Source: Paralichthys olivaceus (lineage: Eukaryota; Chordata; Actinopteri; Pleuronectiformes; Paralichthyidae). Taken from it: a DNA stretch of 64,000 nucleotides. Position 1 is the stretch's first letter. Each line of letters starts with the position of its first letter. Position numbers and translations under genes: made by a program. Location: NCBI RefSeq assembly GCF_024713975.1, contig NC_091116.1:13684682-13748681 (forward strand), read 5' to 3'. Positions 14,146-26,523 of this stretch are shown one piece after another. Under the pieces are notes generated by a model. It was given only the letters and a program-made list of their open reading frames with translations. It ran no database searches and had not been told where the DNA came from.

Positions 14146-14803
14146 GTGATGTCATCTTTTTGTCACCTTTCATTTACTTCTTATTGTCTTTTAACTTCTC
14201 ATACATTATCTTCATTCATCTGTTTGAACACTTATTAAACAGAACACTAAAATACTTCATGTCCTTGAGGAAAAATATTCCATTTCTCTTTTTCCCCCCA
14301 AAATCAATCTGCCGGTTGCGGACTTGTAATACCCATTTGGAACAGCAGAGGGGCAGTGTTGCATCTCCTAAAGCTCAGCAGTCAGACTGCAGGTGTGAGA
14401 TGTGCATGTGTTAATGCGACATCCTGAGCTCTGGTGCAGCTTGTTCGCATCATCGTCAGACGTGGACACAACCCGGCCTCCGTGGTGAGAGGGACGGAGG
14501 TTTCACGACTGACGGATGTGTAACTGATGATGTAATGCAGTAATGATCAATCGGGAGGAGGCCATTGGAAAAAAGATCTTCCACATTTATAATGAGAGAA
14601 ACAGACACGATGGGAAGATTCACTCATTCATTCGATAATCCGATTGACATTAATAGTTGGCTGAATATACAGATGGAATTGGGTCACAATCATTTATTTG
14701 ATTGTGCTTTTGTTTGTATGTTTAACTTGTGCAAAAAGTGTGCGTCACCTTTTTAAACTCACTTCAGTGAAGGCACATGAAAACTGTCATGATCTGAAAT
14801 GAA

Positions 14804-14805
<2 letters not shown>

Positions 14806-14871
<66 letters not shown>
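14806..14871. repeat. (TG)n microsatellite, about 33 units
   Basis: An uninterrupted TG dinucleotide run. A second, imperfect TG tract lies at 15111-15160. Confidence 0.98.
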
Positions 14872-14873
<2 letters not shown>

Positions 14874-15110
14874 TGCAGGGATCACAGTGCCAGTGCAGCT
14901 TCATTAATCTCTCTGCATCATGGGAGTTGTCCGAACTCTAAAAGAGGGCCAGAGAGAACACGCCGCCCCCTGGGGGAGTCACTCCGTTTACCCTCCACAC
15001 ACTCGGGTCACCCCTCACATCACATCGTTTTCAGCTACACAATGTCAAACCCTCTGGTCGGCCTGAAAAAACCCCAGAGCGCTGCTGCTGAGCTGCACAG
15101 GACGGGTGTT

Positions 15111-15160
15111 GTGTATGTGTGTTGTGTGTGTGTGTGTGTGTGTGTTGTGTGTGTGTGTGC
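15111..15160. repeat. Imperfect (TG)n microsatellite
   Basis: TG repeats broken by GTTGTG interruptions. Confidence 0.9.
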
Positions 15161-16098
15161 ATGGGGAGCGATAGAAGGCGAGATTAGACAGTTTTAAATG
15201 TGTGTGGGTCATGTCCAATGTGTTGGATGATTTCCCCTCGTAGAAAAAGGGAAAACTGTGTCACAACTGTGTCATTAATATTCATTTCCCCTCAATAATG
15301 TATAGGAAAGCACATCCACTGATTATATTACAAAACATACCACTATAAATATCTCAAGACTCACACACAGGGACACGATTCACACTACAGAGTAAAACAG
15401 AAACGCTTTTCATTAAACCTGGACACCTGCAGTCAAAGGAAGAATCTGATCTTTAGCAGCTTTGATAAGTGACGAGCTGAGATTCCCATTGTCGCTGGCG
15501 TCGAATCAAATCACCTGTTTTTCTTTTCCTTTTGAAGCGATGCACTGTGGTGCAGGAGCTGAACAGTCCCGAGTGGATTCACTGCAAGAGAAAGAGAAAG
15601 AGAAGTGGTTTCCCTGTGCAGGAGATGAATGAGAAAATAAATGGCACTTTTAATTAAATTAGCCCGGGAGGATGTAACACATTTGGCTTCCATGCTGCTC
15701 TGATTCACGAGCGAGTCTCTTACAAAGCAGCTCCACGATTCTCTCTCGGTAACGTCACGGGATCATCACAGCCACACGTGGTTTTCATGTGTTTTTATAT
15801 CAAATGAAAGCGGACGGATTAGTCGATGATGCAAATCGCAGACCCTGGGCTTTTTAACATAACTTTTATATCCGAACATCTCAAACACACTTGAAAAGAA
15901 CCGCTGAGAAACACCATATGTCTCCGTCCATACAGTGACGCGATGCAAACCTGAGTATGACCCTGAAATAGGTTTTGCAACATGGGCCTGAGATCTGGTC
16001 TGAAATCAACACTGCTCAGTCCCCGTTTGCTTATTATTCGTTATTATGAGTTTTGTAATCAGAAAACTATTGGACAACATGACAGGACGTGGAGACGC

Positions 16099-16124
16099 GT
16101 CGTCCATCTTTATTTAGTCTATGG
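16099..16124 (+). repeat. Short shared repeat word, copy 1
   Basis: CGTCCATCTTTATTTAGTCT here matches 49414-49433 with one change. It looks like a fragment of an interspersed fish repeat. Confidence 0.4.
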
Positions 16125-19100
16125 CCGTGATGTGATGAGAGAGTGGTTCCGTTTAAATCGCCTCCATCTGACGATTCTCAGATCCTTTTAACATCGGGTC
16201 TTGTTTTTTGAAAGTTAGAGTAATCACACGAGCCTGGAAAGGTTTTTCTTCTGGTATTCATTCAGTGACCTCTACGTGTCAGAGCTCTTCAAACCTTTTC
16301 GTTTCCATGGAAATGTTCTGCTAACACACAGACAAAGTGTAGCTCACCAGAACATGCTGGTGTCAACGTCTGGTTCTCTAATCCGAGCTCCTACCGTCTC
16401 GTGGATCGGCTTCCATCACCGCTCCGCCGCCCCACTGCTGCCGCCACTGAGCTGGCACGAAAATGGCGGTCGACTGCTGGTTCGTCTCTCCTCTAATGAG
16501 CTTGTTGTCCGATTGAAACCTTGTTCGACGCCCCTGGCTTCTGGCGTCAGGGAGAAATGGCCAGGACAGCCAGTTTGTCAGTGTTAAAGCAGACATTAGA
16601 TCAGATGCCAGCAAACAGTTGGGTCCAAATGTGCTTCAACCTTTAATGGGAACAGGAAGAATGTTGAGTAAGTGGAATGAAACCTCATGAAGACAGTAGA
16701 TAAAGGACACAGGGTGAGTTATGGAGCATGTAGTCGTGACGTTACATGCAGCTCCACGATTGGAAATGTCATACATGACTGAGCCGCTGTGCTGTGCTGG
16801 CTGCGGAGAGTCGATAGTGCTCTTCACAATCGCTCTCATCTAAAACACAGAAGTGCTTATCCATACACGGTGCGATGTTTTCATTTGCACAGTAGATGGG
16901 AAAATGTTGGCCGTGCCGAAGCAGCATGCTGAAGTGCAGAGCGTACATGTGTATGATACCGTGCACGTGAGACTTCCACCGAGGCTGCACCAAATCACAC
17001 ACGCTCAGAGTTTGGTGGATTTGTTGCAGCTGCAGCACCTCTGGTTCAGGCAGCAGAGGAAGTGACTCTCGGTCCATTTCATTTTCCTTTCTCTTCCGCA
17101 GCAGCTGCAATCCTCAAGGTGACGCTCAGATTTGAGCCTTTGCACATTTAACTTGAGGTCGAATGTATAAGAGAGACGTTAAAGACAAAAAATCTCTCCT
17201 CTTCCTCCTCTGGCTTTAAACCCGTTGGCGTTGAAAGTGAATTTGTGCTGACGGTCACGATGGTTCCGTCAGAAATACAATCAGCATTAATCAGACAGAG
17301 ACGTTAGATCTGAGGTCAGAGAGTCGCTCTGTTCATCTCATGATCACTTTCAAACACCTTCGGGTTCCTCCCTCCTGGTTCCTGTGTCACGTGACATCTT
17401 GCCGGACAGGAGGAAGGAGGATCGGGAGGTTTTGAGATGCGGTCGAGTCCCTGTGGTCACCTGGCAACCGGCGCCGCCTGTGCTTTAATGTTCTTCTCCG
17501 CACTGTGATCAGCTGATGCATTAGAATGATGATGGCGCGCTGAGTAGAACAAAACTGCTTCATGGGCGGGAGAGAGGTGACAGATGTGTGTGTGATCAGG
17601 ACCGTTGGTTCTTGGAGGAGGAATTTATTCACATCAGTTCAAGCTTCAGCATTTGTGTCTGTGGTCCTTCACCAGCGTCTGTGAAAACTGACTGCAGAAC
17701 AGTGTCGGAGCCACAGTGGATCTGTTGTTGACCTTCAGGATCAGCTGATCGCACAATCCCCTGATTCCTCGGCCAAGACTGTAATAAAACTAATGGAGCA
17801 AAAGACAATAGAGGGGGTGGGGGGAGGAGGCGGGTGCAGGTCCAGCGTCCTCTGTGAGGCATATATGAACTGTACGTATATGACGTCTCATCATCCATGA
17901 GCTCTTCCATCTCTCCGCTGCTCTGCTCCTCGTCCCCTCTCTCTCCTTTCATGTCTGCATAATCCTCTTTTGTACGACTCGTTCACACTGTCGGCTTTTT
18001 AATCGGGATAATTAGGCTTAGACTTCTCCCATGCCGCTCGTCTCCCACGGAAGATGGTGGACGACGTGTGCTCCTGTTGTTGAAGGATGATCGTCTGAAA
18101 ACTTCTCCAAAGGTTATATTTTTATGGCGCTGGTGAAGGTTGAGGATAAGGCAGCGAGGTGCGGGTTTATGGGCCGTGATGCTTTGGATTGTCCAGGACA
18201 AAATGCATTTTAGTGGCTTCACTCCACAGTAGGAAATGAGATGAGGACGTGAGGCTGCGTCACGTCTTCCTCGTCCTCTCTCGCTGGCCGACAGAAAAGA
18301 TGTTTTTCAATCATTGGTGCTGCGAGTTGGTAGTTTTACAAATGTGTGCAACATGAAACTGATTCACGCTGCAGCACAATGTGTCCTCTTTGTGTTTTAT
18401 TTATCGGTTAATCAGTTCAAACAACAAAAGCTGCTTAAAGATGCAAATTTAAAAAATCACCTTGACCAAAGTCTCATTCTGAAACATGCAATGAACATTT
18501 AGCTGTTTGAATCATGTCACGATCCAGTGGCAACTCAAAGCCTTGGGTTTGGCATTATGTCCGGCGCCATTTTGGTTTTTTAAACCAGTATGGTGTAGAT
18601 TCAGTCTCAAAATGTGTGCAGGTAAAACAACGCAGACATGATGTGAATGCACGGAACATACATGACGAGTAAACATACGTTTAGCATATCTCTATCACTG
18701 TAAATAATATGTCTAGTTGTTTTCTCTCCTGCCCTTGAGCTGCTCTTGTTCTCTCCTATCAAAACCAAAAAATCATCTTTTCTCTTTTTCCTATTTCACA
18801 AGTCAGCGTTCCATAAGACGACATGTAGCATAGACGTTTCTTGCAGTGCAGCATTGCCAGGCAGCAGCCGCAGTAACAGTTAACAGGATTAGACATGGCT
18901 TACATAAACATCTCCCATGGCAACAGTGCACCGGCGCCAGGAGAAGGCAGAGAGAGGAGCCGTCACCGGAAAACATCATCGCTGGTGTGGTCAGCTGAGT
19001 GTCAGCTCGCTCTGGGGCTTGACGTTCAGCGCCATGTGTTTCTTGCGCACGTGAAATGTGTGCATTTAAATCTGAAAACTAACCACAGCTTCCCTCATCA

Positions 19101-21600
19101 GTCTGGCCACATTCTGCAGCTCAGATGCTCCGTGTGTGTTTGTGTATCTTCTGTGCGTGTCTGATCGTGTACAACAGTGACTCGTGTCGTGCCACAGTTT
19201 GGCAGCGACGCCTAAAGCCCTGTCCCGTCGGATATACGAGGCCTTTACGACGCTTCATTTCCCATAATTCCCTCAGGAGAGACACATTGCTCAGTGCTCT
19301 CACCCTCAGCTCTGACCAGCGTCCCCACGTTATTCACTTCACCTGGCGGCTGGTTTAATGTAGTGGCTGCTCGCTGAATAAATTATTTGTACTTTACAAA
19401 TCCTAATAGATTTAATTTCTGCTTTCGCATAATTGTCATTATCAATAATTCACGTGGTATCAGTTTTACTGTCACGGACGGCTGGTCTGGGCTCAGCGGC
19501 AGCAGGCTGGAGGTAATCAGTGATGTAAATGCCTCTGATAAGCTGCAATCAGGTATCAGCCAGACGACAGCAGCGTAATGCAACTCAACAGCACCGTTAT
19601 CGTCACAATCAGCTGCAGGTCCAGGCCAAATGAGAATCGACCCCTGACTCTCCGCTCCGTTCCTTTAAATCAGGGACTCCGCGCCGCTCTCACCTTGAAA
19701 AGGTTGATTCTTGTTTGGAACATAAAGACGGCGCGGCAGAATGATTTATCGAAAAATAGTAAAATACAATAGAAAGACGTCTCCGGTGTGTTGGACTCTG
19801 TTTTGACTGCAAAGAGACTGAAACCAGAAACTGATAACATGTAGCTGCAGTAATGTTGTCCACCTGCTGGCATGCACCAAATGTGGTGTCGGAAAAAGAA
19901 CTTATTAACGTAAACATGCTGATCCTAAATCAGCTGCTTCAACTCACATTGACTATGTTGCCCTACTGCCTTTAAAACAAGGGGCAACAACATGATCCTG
20001 ATGTCGTCCTCCTCCGTTCATCACGACAGCAGCAGGATTTTTTTCATTTGGCTCAATCTTGGAGAAAGCCTGAGGGAGGCTGTCCTCCCTCCACGCCACC
20101 CTGACTTCCATCCAAACATCCCGCTCATACCCCGCACCCCCCGCTGCTGACTTGGCTGTTCTGTGACGTGCTTTTAGCCCCGCTAATGTAGCTACCTATG
20201 TAGGTTAAAGACCCCCTTGTGGTCGACAACTACACCAGTGCCAGGGGAGACATCTCAAGGTGAACACTGTGTTCAGATCACACGCTTCCCCCCTCGGGGG
20301 CGGCGGCAACAGTAAATAGGACAAGAACAACAATGTCCGAGACACATTTCAGCTGTGGTTGATTTACTCTGAGCGACATGGGACAAAGAAAACATTCAAA
20401 CATGATAGATATTGCCGAGATTGTTTTTTTTTTTCAGTAAATTTCTCTCCCTGAAAAACGGAACGTTCTCCATTTAATCTCCTCGTCCTGTCTGCTGTGC
20501 TTAGGAATTTGCCGACCTCCTAATTCCCTAAATGAGCCATGAAATCAATAGGAAGACAACAGGGCCTCACTCAGTCTAATTATATGCATTTATCACCTAT
20601 CACAGCCTTGGATTTGAGTGCTGGCTGCTGAGACTCTGTTGTAGCGTGAGGCGAAGTGACAGTCCAGCACCATCCGGTTCATCCGCAAAGCACGACTCAG
20701 CAGTGTGATATCAGGATAGAGGCAATTTGCAGCAGCGAGGATAAAGATGAGAGAAAATAACCATGAAACCAGAGGGAGGGGGACGTACAGTAGAGAGCGA
20801 GTGTCTTCCGGATGATCGCAGAACATGCATTTCAGAGGGTATGAGAGACGGCAGAGCAGAAGAGCACAGTCCTTCACACATTTCAAGCCCTTCACGAGAA
20901 AATGCTGTAATCCCAGCAATTACTGAGCAGCGGGGAGACACAGGGATCTGTCTGCGCCGATCTGCAGCGGACTTACTGGGCTTCAGAGATGGAAATCAAC
21001 AATCTGACTCTGTGTTCACTGCAAGACTTCGTGCTCATGCAAGTCGCTGTGAAACAGACCTTAACAAGAGCAGACGTTTTGTTTTTAGAGGCAACATTGG
21101 TGTTTCTCCAGTGACCATCAGTGGAGAGCGTAAAACCCACAGCCTCAACCAGCTGTCTCAGAGAAAGTGACGAAAAAACAGAATCTTGGAAATGCAGCCT
21201 GATCTGGTTTCTCTCTTAGCTCACGTCCCATCGTAATCCTGTTCACAAGCATCTGGACAGAAGTGAAAACAACCTCCTCGATGAAGGTAATTAAAGGTTA
21301 TAAACGACATTACAGTCACGACCACTTTCAGTGTGACCTCCAAATAAAACCACTGGATGATCCCGCCAGTCCAAGTAAAGTCGCCGTACGTCAACAAACA
21401 TCCAAATCGCCCTTTAACATCTTCACCTCCAATCTGTTCAAGTTTTGCAAATAAAAACAAAAGCGAGTCCAAATTGATCAGCTGTTGTCCTAAGAGAGTG
21501 TGGATCCACTTCCCTGTCAATAGCGTCATCATCTCCACTTCCCTCCTGTCTTTCCTTCTCCCCTGGGGTCGAAAAGAGGAAGGTTGGAAGTCGCTTGGAG

Positions 21601-21627
21601 TGTGTGTGTGTGTGTGTGTGTGTGTGT
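21601..21627. repeat. (TG)n microsatellite
   Basis: About 13 TG units followed by a G-rich run. Confidence 0.95.
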
Positions 21628-22710
21628 TGGGGGGAGGGGAGTAGACGTCGCTGGATAACTGAGTTTCTCTTGGCAGCGGGCCCCTGAAGTGTCACCGCTC
21701 ATAGAGCTCCACTCTAAGCGCATCCAAGTGCTTCCCTGTCCCTGCACATAATTTGCTCCCGCTAAAGATGAACCTGTCACCTGAAGCAGGGACGGACGCC
21801 GCGCTCCCAACAAAAGAATCTCCGGCTACACCTGTTGACATAATAATCACAGTCGTGATTTAAGGAGTAAACCAAAATGCAGCTCCTGGTGAAAACACTG
21901 AGTCGCGTGGAGATCACAGAACATGCAGTGTCATTGGGAATCACCGATCAAAGCACCTTCACTTAATAGAGTGAATCATTGATCACAGGCCACGGGGGTC
22001 ACCTCTGTGTCCGCAGCGCCTTCTCTGGGATTAGATGAGATGAAGAGCGACGTCTCCGACACGTGGAGCTGTTGTCATTATTATGTATCGCTGTGTATTA
22101 TGTATGGCACCCTGCACCCGCCAGTCAGGCTGAATGTCCGTGGATGTGTTCCAGAGTTTTAGATCCTTCAGTGCAAACAATACTCGCACCAAAGGCCTTT
22201 ACACATCGACGGTAATCTCTATAAACAGATTCTGCATGTGAACGTGGAGACTCTTAGGTGAGGGACAAGATTCTGAGGCTGGGGAACACATGCATGAGCT
22301 ATTGGTTATTTGCAAAGTTAGTCAAAATGTCGTCTAATATGCTTCAAAGACAAAAATAACCGAGCAACAGTTTATGACAAATGTATAAAAATAAAATAAA
22401 CTTTCTATCAGACTGGCTGGAGAAGAAAGCTAAGATGAATCTGAACAGCGAGAGGGTAAAGAAAGTGAAACTGAGAGAAGGGCAGAGAAATAATGAGTTA
22501 AAATGGAGGAGAAAGTAGAAAAAGAGGGAACGTGAGGACGAGTGGGGGAGAAATGGGCGGCAGATGAATCTGTGTGTGAGTGAATGATGAGGTGTGTGAT
22601 GGGACCTAATCTGCTGTCTGCTCAGTACAGTGCACGCTCTGTGCACTGCATGAGAATGGGATGCTGGTGCAGGAATCTCAACTCTGCCCCTCTGACTGTT
22701 TCTCCTGCAG

Positions 22711-22756
22711 GATTCCAGCCTCGGCCTCTGAGACTGAAAACCTGGAGACTCCAGAG
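22711..22756 (+). other. Exon-like 46-base segment, possibly a tns1 leader exon
   Basis: A good pyrimidine-rich acceptor (TCTCCTGCAG, ending 22710) and a consensus donor (GAG/GTGAGC at 22757) bracket 46 bases. The length is not a multiple of three, which suits a non-coding leader exon. No family match is recognised. Confidence 0.2.
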
Positions 22757-24204
22757 GTGAGCTGCTTTTATTCTAATGCTTCACGTGAGACTGAAGAATC
22801 TCATCTTGCTTGATTTCTCTAAATCATCATGAATAATCAGCCACACGCACGAGATGTGAAGAGGGGGGTTTCCTGCCTTTATGCTAAGCTAAGTTATTCA
22901 GCTGTCAGTGGTATGGGACGTAATCCTCAGTCGTGCAGACATGGTACAGAAGAGAGAGAGGAAGATTTCTCTCTTTTGCATTTGGAGAATGAAGTGGAAG
23001 TGTTGTGACTTAATGTAAGATTTTAAGAAAATCAAAACTGTTCAACGAGTCAAAAGAGAATTTAATTTGGTGCTAAAACTGAAGAATAATTTCACAAATT
23101 CATTTACAACACATGTATTTGTTTCGCACTGACATTATTACGCTCAACATTTGGACTTTTCTTCTTAAAATGCAAAATGGAATCATTATCTTCACAGTCT
23201 CGTTCAGTGTCTGATGCCTGCTGCTCTTACTCCTCCGCAGGAGAATGTATCCGAACATCAGGACAAACAAAAATCTCATCAAGTTTCTATAAACTCTTTT
23301 CATCGGTGAATAAACAACACGTTCAATATATAATCACAGAAAACATGACCTCAAATCGGATTTACTCAGATTATGTGATGAAAAATTCACATGAACGCTC
23401 GAACCTGGACAACGAGTTAAATCACAGCATCGCAAAACATCAAGGGATCATGAATGTGGACGTTTCTAAAGAGGATAAATCTGATCAGGGGGAAGTTTTT
23501 TCTTTCCGTCTTTTTTTGCAGGCTGCACTTTTTCACTGGTTTTCCCGTCAGATGGATAGACGGTGTGACAGACCAGTCAATAGAAGTCAGCAGTGATTAT
23601 GCAAGTTGCTTATGCCTAATGAGAAAGGTCAGCGCATTGCCAAGAGACTGGGACACATGCCCAGTCTCACACTGAGATGTACAGTACACACTGCTGCAGA
23701 AACCTGCACTGAACAAACACACATATTCCTCAGTCCCCTGCAGGGAGCGAGCTGAAGAGAAACCCTTTAAGACTTTTGAGTTTACTCGTGTAAAACGTGT
23801 TTCTGTGCAGCAGAGAGTTCAGTGTCATCAATAACGAAAAAACACTCCGTCTGCTTTGCATTCCTGGGCCCGTTTGCTTTTTGGTGCCACGTTTGTCTCA
23901 TACCTGCAGACGTAGCCGAGCACACTGTCAGCGTGCCAGCCTCTGCAGCCGGGCCCACAACACAAAGAAGAAAAACTGAAGCTGCTTTCAGACATGCACC
24001 GAACTGATCCTCCACATTTTCTCCAGAGAAGCTGCATGTGTGAACGCAAATGTCCGAGTGGGAGCCTCCAGATTATCTGCAGACTTTGTCCCTGTGATGT
24101 AAAGTCAGTAGAAAGTTGGATGTGATAACACAGCAGGAGCAGGAGCCTCCATCATGTCCTGGAACTTTCTGCTTATTATCTCCATCAAGTGTTTTTCTCT
24201 GTGT

Positions 24205-24600
24205 TTGTTGTTAGTGAGCAGTATTACGCTAAAAAGACGGGACGGATTATTACGAAACTTGGTGGAAGGATGTGACATAAGTCAGGGAAGGACTCAGTTA
24301 AGTTTAGTGTGGATCCAGGAATTGTATTTCACTTTCTTCGTCACTGTGAGGTTCGACGTTTGAGAATAATTCAGGTTCTTAGTTTTAAAACATTGGACGA
24401 TGGTAAGTTGCCAAGCAACAGCAGATGTTTGGGATGAATCTCAGTTGTGCAACTTAGCGTCTTTGTTTTTATCCACTTTAAGATTCTGAGATTGTCATTG
24501 ATTCGTCAGTGAACAATTCATCTGAAAAGAAATCACCTAGTGAATTTAAATGTGGTTTCGTGAAGAGACTGTTGGCCGGAGTTAAGTGAGAGGAATTCAG
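24205..24600 (+). repeat. Interspersed repeat family A, longest copy
   Basis: Carries the words GAAACTTGGTGGAAGGATGT and GTGGATCCAGGAATT, then TAGTGAATTTAAATGTGGTT. The first two are found inverted at 43020-43225 and the last again at 36213-36232. The middle of the copy is diverged. Confidence 0.55.
24407..24419. promoter_or_regulatory. RFX X-box-like motif
   Basis: GTTGCC-A-AGCAAC fits the X-box consensus GTNRCC(N0-3)RGYAAC exactly, including its dyad symmetry. It lies in diverged sequence within a repeat copy, so function is uncertain. A near-match is at 28881-28894. Confidence 0.25.
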
Positions 24601-25070
24601 ATTTAATAATCTAACTTGATTTTTATAGAACCTCTGACACGTAACATGGATTAAAAACTGAGAACACAAACTGCTGTTCATTTGTTCTGGTTTAGAGTGC
24701 GTGGCAGTTCTCATCCATTCATTCATCCATTCATTCATCCATTCATCCGTCAAGCACATTATTGTGAATCAGACATTTTGACTTTTGAAGTAGATATTTT
24801 CTAATAGATCCAATGACACATGATGCAGTTCATACATATACATGTGTATATTGAAGATTTCTGTGTATATAATAATACATGTTATATTATATTATATATC
24901 TCCGGTTCGTTTCCATACGGCCAAACAATTTTCTGGTGCACCCCCCCCGCCCCCCCTCCCTCCACCTCAGGCTGATCTAGCTTTGGTTGACAGAGCAGCA
25001 TCCTCGCTCATTGCTTTGATGTGTTGTGATTGTGTTGGTGTGTGGGGTGGTGGGTGGTGGGAGGGGTTGG

Positions 25071-25071
25071 G

Positions 25072-25104
<33 letters not shown>

Positions 25105-25105
25105 G
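25071..25105. repeat. (GAT)n(GGT)n trinucleotide tract
   Basis: GAT repeats passing into GGT repeats, followed directly by very G-rich sequence. Confidence 0.95.
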
Positions 25106-25111
25106 TAATGT

Positions 25112-25140
25112 TGGGGGGATGGGGGGTGGGGGGGGGGGGT
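25112..25140 (+). other. Potential G-quadruplex tract
   Basis: Runs of six, six and about twelve G, separated by only one or two other bases, fit the G3+N1-7 pattern for quadruplex formation. Confidence 0.6.
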
Positions 25141-25235
25141 GTAGCAGAGAAAAGCGTTCTGCAGTGAAAATGTGCTCCCACTGAAGCGTAGAGAGACTGC
25201 AGCAGAGTGAACGAGCCTGTGCACCACCTGCAGTC

Positions 25236-25260
25236 GTGTGTGTGTGTGTGTGTGTGTGTG
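25236..25260. repeat. (GT)n microsatellite
   Basis: Perfect GT run. Similar runs lie at 25430-25455 and 26043-26062 in the same low-complexity zone. Confidence 0.95.
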
Positions 25261-25854
25261 AGGGAAATAATCACCCAGGACACAATGATTCAACACCCCT
25301 CCTCTCCTCCTCTGCCACCCTCTCTCCTTTCTCCTCCCTCCTTCTCTCCCTTCGACCCAATTCGCCACAATCATCTCAACCTGCGCCTGCCTTGGATCAG
25401 CCGTGCACCGTGACGGCTGCTGCGCGTCTGTGTGTGTGTGTGTGTGTGTGTGTGTTCAATATTCTCAAACACTCTCTCTCCTCCTCCTCCTCCTCCTTCT
25501 CCTCCTGCGATTCGCTGCCATCCCTTTTTTTTTTGTCATTCGTCTCCTTATGTCTCTCATCCGTCCATTTTGACTCGTCCATTCACTCTCTCAGCCTCAA
25601 TGATCACTACTTGATGCGCACTTTCATCCTCAGCAACACAAACACAGAATGAACACACTCAGTCTGTCTCTCTGTCCCTCTTCTGTTATTCTTTTTTCCT
25701 CTCTCTCTTTCCCTTTCAGCCGTTCTGTTCCCAGTCATTTCTCCCTTTCTCTCTCCCCCCTCCTCACTCTTTTGCTCCCCTCCTCCCACACTGGCTGAGT
25801 GAGTGCTGCAGCATCAGTGCATGTGTGTGTTGGAGAGAGCGGCACACACACACA

Positions 25855-25896
25855 GAAAAAGAGAGAAAGAGAAAGAGAGAGAGAGAGAGAGAGGAG
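25855..25896. repeat. (GA)n purine tract
   Basis: GAGA/GAAA repeats flanked by CACA, within the low-complexity region upstream of the tns1 exon. Confidence 0.9.
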
Positions 25897-26523
25897 TGTG
25901 TGAGCGCGAAGCACCGGGGATCCTGAGCCTAGAGGGGAGCCGTGTGATGAGAGGGGGGCTCTTCTGCCTGTGGATGTATGAGCCAGGACAGCATCTTTTC
26001 TTTCCTTTTCTTTTCTTGCAGGCGAGTGTACATGTGCATGAGTGTGTGTGTGTGTGTGTGTGAACGTTTCAGCATGCGTTGTGTGTGTGTACATGTGTAA
26101 CAGTGTCGTCGATCAGCGACAGGCTCTTCGCATTATGCAGCCGACGGTGCTCATCACACTTTGAGGACTGACTCATCTCGACCGGGGCTGCGGAGACGAC
26201 AGGGGGGAGCCAGAGACAGACGGATGGGAAGACAGGAGGACAGTTTCAGGCTCTTGACGCTCCGGGACCCTCTAGACCGTCCAAGGGTCTAGTCCATTTC
26301 TGGGACGCCACCAGCCCCCCCCCCTCCTTTGCAAATCCACAAATTGGAATTGCAGACACACAATCCCCAGTTGTTTCCAGTCTTTTCTTTCTGTGGACGA
26401 AGACAAGAGGGTCCCCTGTCTCTGCTGGGTTGCGGGGGGGGGGCTTTGCAGGATCCTAAATCGGAGCCAAGGTGGTGAGGGGGGGGATAAGAGGCTGGCA
26501 GACGAGACGGGACAGACGCAGGC

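Larger units (their letters stand above)
12811..26523. other. Long non-coding interval upstream of tns1
   Basis: About 13.7 kb with no gene I can support. It contains a LINE remnant (13948-14145), several TG/CA tracts, interspersed repeat pieces, one exon-like 46-base segment (22711-22756), and low-complexity pyrimidine and purine tracts from 25.0 to 26.0 kb. The last few hundred bases are presumably the promoter and leader of tns1. Open frames of 60-140 codons here lack family features and are not called. Confidence 0.6.

Noticed and set aside
20763..21170. 135-codon plus-strand open frame in the intergenic interval
   Set aside because: No domain, start context or splice signals of note; length possible by chance in this composition.
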